A stretch of 8,365 nucleotides of DNA from UBA2256 sp964531105 (lineage in GTDB: Bacteria > Spirochaetota > Spirochaetia > Treponematales > Rectinemataceae): contig CAZHFN010000064.1 of the NCBI GenBank assembly GCA_964531105.1, positions 1-8,365 on the forward strand, in the 5' to 3' direction. The notes under the pieces were generated by a model, which was given only the letters and a program-made list of their open reading frames with translations, did no database searches and was not told the origin of the DNA. Both the position numbers and the translations under genes were made by a program. Shown here one piece after another: positions 5,019 to 8,365 of the stretch (positions are counted from its first letter, which is position 1; each line of letters starts with the position of its first letter).

Positions 5019-7178
5019 ATGCTTGACGGAAGCATTATGGAACACAAGGGCTTGCGACTTTCCGCTGTACTCTCTATAGAACTACCGGAGCTCGGGCTTT
5101 CGGGCACCACAGGCACCACATCCAGGCTCCTGGAGGAATCCCGGCTCGTCATCGGTCTCATTCTCGCCGAACACGGGGGTGAACTGGTCAAATCGATAGG
5201 CGATAGCAGCCTTGCGGTCTTTTCCACCTGCAAGCAGGCCGTCGATGCCGCCCTTGCCATGGCCGAAGCCCTCCCCGCTCTGGCCACAAAGCTCTCCACA
5301 GAAGGCCGACTCCTCACTCCCCGCATGGGTATCCATGTGGGCGATGTGGCCTACTATGAAAAAAACATTTTCGGACCTACGGTGGACAGCGCGGAAGCCC
5401 TACGCTCGGCCATTCAGCCAGGCAAGCTCTGTATTTCAGGGGAAGTGCTCTCGTTTTTAAAAGATAGCACCGCCTTGGAAGTCGAACCCCTGCCCGAGGA
5501 AGATCTCAGAGGCCTCCCTCAGGGTATCAAGGCTTATACCCTCGCAAAGAGTATTCCCGAGGGTAGCGTAAACCCGCAGCAAGAAAGAGTGGCTAGCCTC
5601 GATGAAATACGCCGGGCGATTCTGGATGAAATAAAGAAGCAAGGCCGCAGGCTCAGTGTCGATGAGGCGAGATCCCAATTCGGTTGGTATGGGCTCGAAG
5701 CCATGGAGGTAATCGCCTCTCTAGCCGATGCCGGTATCTTAGTGGGTAAGAGGACTCCCTCCAGAGTAAGTGGAACCGGAGCTTATACAGATAGACGTGA
5801 TTATAACGAAACACAGGGCAATTTCGGTACTGAGGGAAGCCAGTCTTCCCAAGGCATTTCCTCATCGGCACTGGCAGGAGAAATAGGAAAAAGCATAGAG
5901 TCGGCAGTTCATCTAATTGTCAAAGAAATAGAAAAAGCAGTGGAAACCAAGGCCAAGCAGCCAGCCCGCCGACCCCGGGACAAGAAGAATTCTAAAGCCG
6001 TTGCTCCCAATGGAGCTATTGAACGATACAGGAAGGAAATAACTACTAAAGCAGATAAGCAAAGAAAGGGCCTGGCAGGAAACTTGATTGCATTTCTGGT
6101 TATCAACGCAGGACTGTGGTTTCTTAATATTAACGTAGCCCGAGGTTTTGCCTGGGCTCCCATAGTCTCCACATTCTGGGGTTTCGGGCTTTTGGAGAAT
6201 ATTTTTTCTGCCTGGAGGCTGGGCAAGCAGGCCAGGGAGACAGAAGCCCTTCCCGACCTGGATGATGAAAAGACCAAAGAACTCAAGGAAATTCACAAGG
6301 CTAAAAGCTCGGTATCGAGCCACTTTTTCAGCACTCTCAGCATATCAGCGGGTCTTACCGTTATAAATATGGCTACTGAAAGCTCTGATCCATGGCATTT
6401 GATCCCTATTGGTGTCCTATCCCTCATCTATGTGATTCATCTGTTTTCCTACCTCACTGTATGGCCAGCCAAGGCGCGGTGGTTTTTTGCGAGCCTGGGG
6501 GTTAGGCGAAACAAAAAAAGCCTGGAGGAAGCCCGTGCGAGGCGACAGTCCACCACTACCGATTTAGGCGGTTATGCCGATCTGTATAGAGGCGCCGAGG
6601 AATCGGTAGCTGAAATAGAAGCGGGACTTGTCGACTACGATGCCCAGTTCAGAGAGGACATGAAGCCCCAGCTCAAGGACTATCTCGGTCAGGTTCTTCT
6701 TTTAGCCAAGACGGCCAACGAGTTGGACTCGATCATTGGACAAATACCCGTAGAAGCGCTTCAGAAAGACAAGGCGACGCTTACAGCCAAGCTTGAAAAA
6801 GCCAGCCCGGGGATGAGGACGGAATACCAGGAAAGCATAAAAGAAGTGCAGACCCAGGAGGAGTCCTTCAAGGCCTTGGCGGAACAGCGGGAACTTATAG
6901 ATTTGCGCCTTCGCTCATCGGTGAACCAACTCCAGCAGCTTAAGCTCGAACTTGCCAAGGCCAAGGCGGCCGACGTGGGTATGGATGCGTTACTTCCCCA
7001 ATCTCTTCTTTCCTCGGTAAAAACCCGTTCCCAGGAGCTCTCCAATTACATAGATGACTTGAAAAAAGGCCATCTAGAAGCCCTGGTCGACCCCTTCGAG
7101 GAACTGGAGCGCAGATTCAAGGATCAGCCCTTGGTTCAAGGCAATAACGAGGTAACCGAAGAAAAGCTTTTAAAATAA
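5019..7178 (+). CDS. Degenerate class III cyclase-like, double 2TM-domain membrane protein
   Basis: This 719-residue protein has a composite layout. Residues about 13-175 match the class III adenylate/guanylate cyclase fold (ELVKSIGDSSLAVF, 55-68; RMGIHVGDV, 102-110; IFGPTVDSAEAL, 117-128; GKLCIS, 135-140). The first metal-binding Asp appears replaced by E21; D62 is kept; the catalytic Asn and Arg of VNxAAR correspond to D123 and A127. It is therefore probably inactive as a cyclase. Residues about 190-245 look winged-helix-like. A polar, partly basic linker follows, then two tandem 2TM-like units (355-400 and 435-480, four helices) and a long cytoplasmic helical or coiled-coil tail (500-705). 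It lies 20 nt after the exoribonuclease, so is probably co-transcribed. The ATG at 5019 has no Shine-Dalgarno. The in-frame ATG at 5037 has GGAAG 4 nt upstream and may be the true start, six residues shorter. Confidence 0.85.
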   Translation: MLDGSIMEHKGLRLSAVLSIELPELGLSGTTGTTSRLLEESRLVIGLILAEHGGELVKSIGDSSLAVFSTCKQAVDAALAMAEALPALATKLSTEGRLLTPRMGIHVGDVAYYEKNIFGPTVDSAEALRSAIQPGKLCISGEVLSFLKDSTALEVEPLPEEDLRGLPQGIKAYTLAKSIPEGSVNPQQERVASLDEIRRAILDEIKKQGRRLSVDEARSQFGWYGLEAMEVIASLADAGILVGKRTPSRVSGTGAYTDRRDYNETQGNFGTEGSQSSQGISSSALAGEIGKSIESAVHLIVKEIEKAVETKAKQPARRPRDKKNSKAVAPNGAIERYRKEITTKADKQRKGLAGNLIAFLVINAGLWFLNINVARGFAWAPIVSTFWGFGLLENIFSAWRLGKQARETEALPDLDDEKTKELKEIHKAKSSVSSHFFSTLSISAGLTVINMATESSDPWHLIPIGVLSLIYVIHLFSYLTVWPAKARWFFASLGVRRNKKSLEEARARRQSTTTDLGGYADLYRGAEESVAEIEAGLVDYDAQFREDMKPQLKDYLGQVLLLAKTANELDSIIGQIPVEALQKDKATLTAKLEKASPGMRTEYQESIKEVQTQEESFKALAEQRELIDLRLRSSVNQLQQLKLELAKAKAADVGMDALLPQSLLSSVKTRSQELSNYIDDLKKGHLEALVDPFEELERRFKDQPLVQGNNEVTEEKLLK

Positions 7179-7185
7179 CTGCCTG

Positions 7186-8088
7186 TCAACGACCTGCAAG
7201 CCGCCATACCTCGCCCATGGACTTGTCGGTGCCCGAGTTGTCGATGTATATGCCAGGAAGCCTCAACGGATATTTCTCGCTCAAGAGGGGAACCCTGCGG
7301 TCAGAGGTGCGCAAGGCCTTATAGCCGAAGCCAGCAGCTAGGGCTTCTATGTCCTTCCTGCCTGCCCCCGAGCCATAGGGAAGCGCAAATATATCCACCT
7401 TGAGCCCAATCTTTTCTTCGAGTATCTGTTTGGATTGGGAAAGTTCCTGTATAAGAGTGTCCCGATCTACTTCACCCATGGCTACATGGTTTATTCCATG
7501 AGAACCCATGGTAAAAATTCTCTCTCCAGATGTATTGGTATAGGCGGCTATATCCCGTATCTGCTCCCAATTCATGTAGCCCACCTCTCCCACCGACCCG
7601 GTTATGATAAAAAAAGTAGCCTTTATGTCGTATTCACGCAGAAGGGGGTAAGCAATACCGTACATTGAAAGATCGCCGTCGTCGAAGGTGATGATGGCTG
7701 CGTCGCGGTTTAGCTCCAGTTCGCCTCGCTGTATGGCTAGAAGCTGTTTAAAATCGATAATCTCAAAGCGCTTGCGAATAAATACCAGGTCGTGCTCAAA
7801 ATTGTAGATGTCCCTATTGTACTCGCCCCCGGTTCTTCCGTAGACAAGATTATGGTACATGAGAATAACCAGTTTGGGATCTTCTCTTACTGGCAAATCC
7901 TGGTTCTTGAGTTCTTGGTCCTGAACGGTCATTGCCTTCAGCCCTGGGCTCGATCCTGCCTGGCTCCAATAACGTACGTTATCCGAGGCGCTGGTTTCAG
8001 ATGGTTTTTCAGCTGTTGCACAGGAGAGAAAAAGACCCGTAGCTATGGCAAGGCATAATCCAAGAAGTATATTGGCATGTCGTCTCAT
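7186..8088 (-). CDS. CE4 polysaccharide deacetylase, probable lipoprotein
   Basis: This 300-residue protein has a signal peptide MRRHANILLGLCLAIATGLFLSC with a spirochaete-type lipobox (FLS before C23), so it is probably lipid-anchored outside the inner membrane. The mature part is a carbohydrate esterase family 4 (NodB-like) domain that removes N-acetyl groups from polysaccharides such as peptidoglycan or surface glycans. Motif 1 is ITFDDG (133-138; D136 base, D137 metal ligand), motif 2 SHGINH (196-201; H197 and H201 metal ligands), motif 3 ALPYG (235-239). ILMYHNL before the core is also typical. All metal ligands are present, so it is likely active; the substrate is unknown. The start chosen is ATG 8088-8086, with GGGAGAG just upstream. 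A GTG at 8103 would add five residues, but it overlaps that site. It converges on the pseudo-cyclase gene with 7 nt between stops. Confidence 0.9.
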   Translation of the reverse strand: MRRHANILLGLCLAIATGLFLSCATAEKPSETSASDNVRYWSQAGSSPGLKAMTVQDQELKNQDLPVREDPKLVILMYHNLVYGRTGGEYNRDIYNFEHDLVFIRKRFEIIDFKQLLAIQRGELELNRDAAIITFDDGDLSMYGIAYPLLREYDIKATFFIITGSVGEVGYMNWEQIRDIAAYTNTSGERIFTMGSHGINHVAMGEVDRDTLIQELSQSKQILEEKIGLKVDIFALPYGSGAGRKDIEALAAGFGYKALRTSDRRVPLLSEKYPLRLPGIYIDNSGTDKSMGEVWRLAGR

Positions 8089-8121
8089 TCCACTCTCCCG
8101 CACTTTTAACGAATATGGTGC

Positions 8122-8130
8122 ATATTATCA
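8122..8130 (-). promoter_or_regulatory. Possible extended -10 promoter of the deacetylase gene
   Basis: On the - strand TGATAATAT (8130-8122) fits TGnTATAAT with two mismatches in the hexamer. No -35 resembling TTGACA lies 16-18 nt upstream. Initiation would be near 8115, giving a leader of about 27 nt before the ATG at 8088. Confidence 0.35.
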
Positions 8131-8187
8131 CCGAATACCAGCTGAAGCTACGGGGACTATAAATGCTCTAAGACCTCTGTACTGAAG

Positions 8188-8240
8188 TACTCGCCTTTGT
8201 GCAGCGAGTATGGAGACGGAAAACGGCAAATCAACCGTTT
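8188..8240. other. Two adjacent small inverted repeats in the intergenic region
   Basis: Within the gene-free stretch 8089-8312 there are two perfect inverted repeats: TACTCGC (8188-8194) with GCGAGTA (8204-8210), and AAACGG (8221-8226) with CCGTTT (8235-8240). They lie side by side with the terminator hairpin that follows. They could form RNA hairpins on either strand or be protein-binding sites. I recognise no riboswitch or known small RNA, and no credible ORF lies in this stretch. Confidence 0.4.
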
Positions 8241-8292
8241 AAATGAAAAGCACCGAGCCATCCGGAAATCGGTTCCGGTTGACTCGGTGCTT
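8241..8292 (-). terminator. Intrinsic terminator for a leftward gene at the right edge
   Basis: A perfect 10-bp stem (AAGCACCGAG 8248-8257 with CTCGGTGCTT 8283-8292) encloses an inner 6-bp stem (CCGGAA 8262-8267 with TTCCGG 8273-8278, 5-nt loop). Read leftward it is followed by TTCATTT after the terminal TT, a fair U tract. Read rightward it is followed by CATGCCC, a poor one. It therefore most likely ends a - strand gene entering from the right. Confidence 0.72.
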
Positions 8293-8312
8293 CATGCCCA
8301 AATGCGCCTTCC

Positions 8313-8365
8313 CTACACAGGCATCTGATTCAGAGAACCTCCGGCGCAGGGGACGCTTTCAGTTG
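8313..8365 (-). CDS. Probable C-terminal end of an unidentified leftward gene
   Basis: Before the terminator at 8241-8292 the - strand has an open frame from the right edge to a TAG at 8315-8313, encoding the 16-residue tail TESVPCAGGSLNQMPV. A second frame (QLKASPAPEVL, stop at 8332-8330) is also possible; the third stops at once. The stop 20 nt before a good terminator makes a gene end here likely, but the fragment is too short to identify or to fix the frame with certainty. Confidence 0.35.
   Translation of the reverse strand, partial: TESVPCAGGSLNQMPV

Noticed and set aside
5909..6323. Two overlapping - strand open frames of 125 and 136 codons
   Set aside because: Both lie entirely antisense to the membrane-domain part of the pseudo-cyclase gene. 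Their hydrophobic stretches mirror its codons, and no promoter or ribosome binding site supports them.
8104..8312. Riboswitch or tmRNA in the right-hand intergenic stretch
   Set aside because: No c-di-GMP, SAM, T-box or tmRNA consensus sequence was found. Only generic hairpins are visible.

Overview
The window looks like chromosomal DNA of a spirochaete, probably a Treponema-like member of the Spirochaetales. Base composition is mixed, near 50% GC. The assignment rests on the overall look of several proteins: the SMC N-terminus, an excisionase-type HTH fused to a PTS EIIA(Ntr)-like domain, the RNB exoribonuclease with an HTH-like N-terminus, and a lipoprotein with a relaxed 'FLSC' lipobox. 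It is inference from recognition, not a database result. Nothing points to a phage, plasmid, insertion sequence or CRISPR array.

Layout. Bases 1-2934 are a leftward (- strand) block of housekeeping genes. In transcription order they are a small two-helix membrane protein (2934-2659), rplM (2505-2077) and rpsI (2061-1669), closed by a strong intrinsic terminator (1624-1577). Then come recX (1541-1047), the HTH-EIIA regulator (970-317) with a hairpin terminator (296-264), and the start of smc (179-1, TTG start, running off the left edge). Most of these genes have a recognisable promoter of their own.

Bases 2935-3069 are a divergent promoter region. Its two -35 hexamers form an inverted repeat, and the rightward promoter lies so close to its ATG that the mRNA may be leaderless.

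Bases 3070-7178 are a rightward two-gene unit, 20 nt apart. The first gene is an RNB-family 3'-5' exoribonuclease with its acidic catalytic residues intact. The second is a 719-residue membrane protein: a class III cyclase-like domain lacking several catalytic residues, a winged-helix-like segment, two tandem 2TM domains and a long helical tail. This is the least ordinary part of the window.

Bases 7186-8088 (- strand) encode a CE4 polysaccharide deacetylase lipoprotein, converging on the previous gene with only 7 nt between the stop codons. The right end (8089-8365) holds its likely promoter, two small hairpins, a leftward terminator, and probably the last codons of another leftward gene.

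Together the block covers chromosome structure and recombination control (smc, recX), translation (rplM, rpsI), PTS-type regulation, RNA turnover and the cell envelope. The clearest lead for something undescribed is the exoribonuclease plus membrane-anchored pseudo-cyclase pair.
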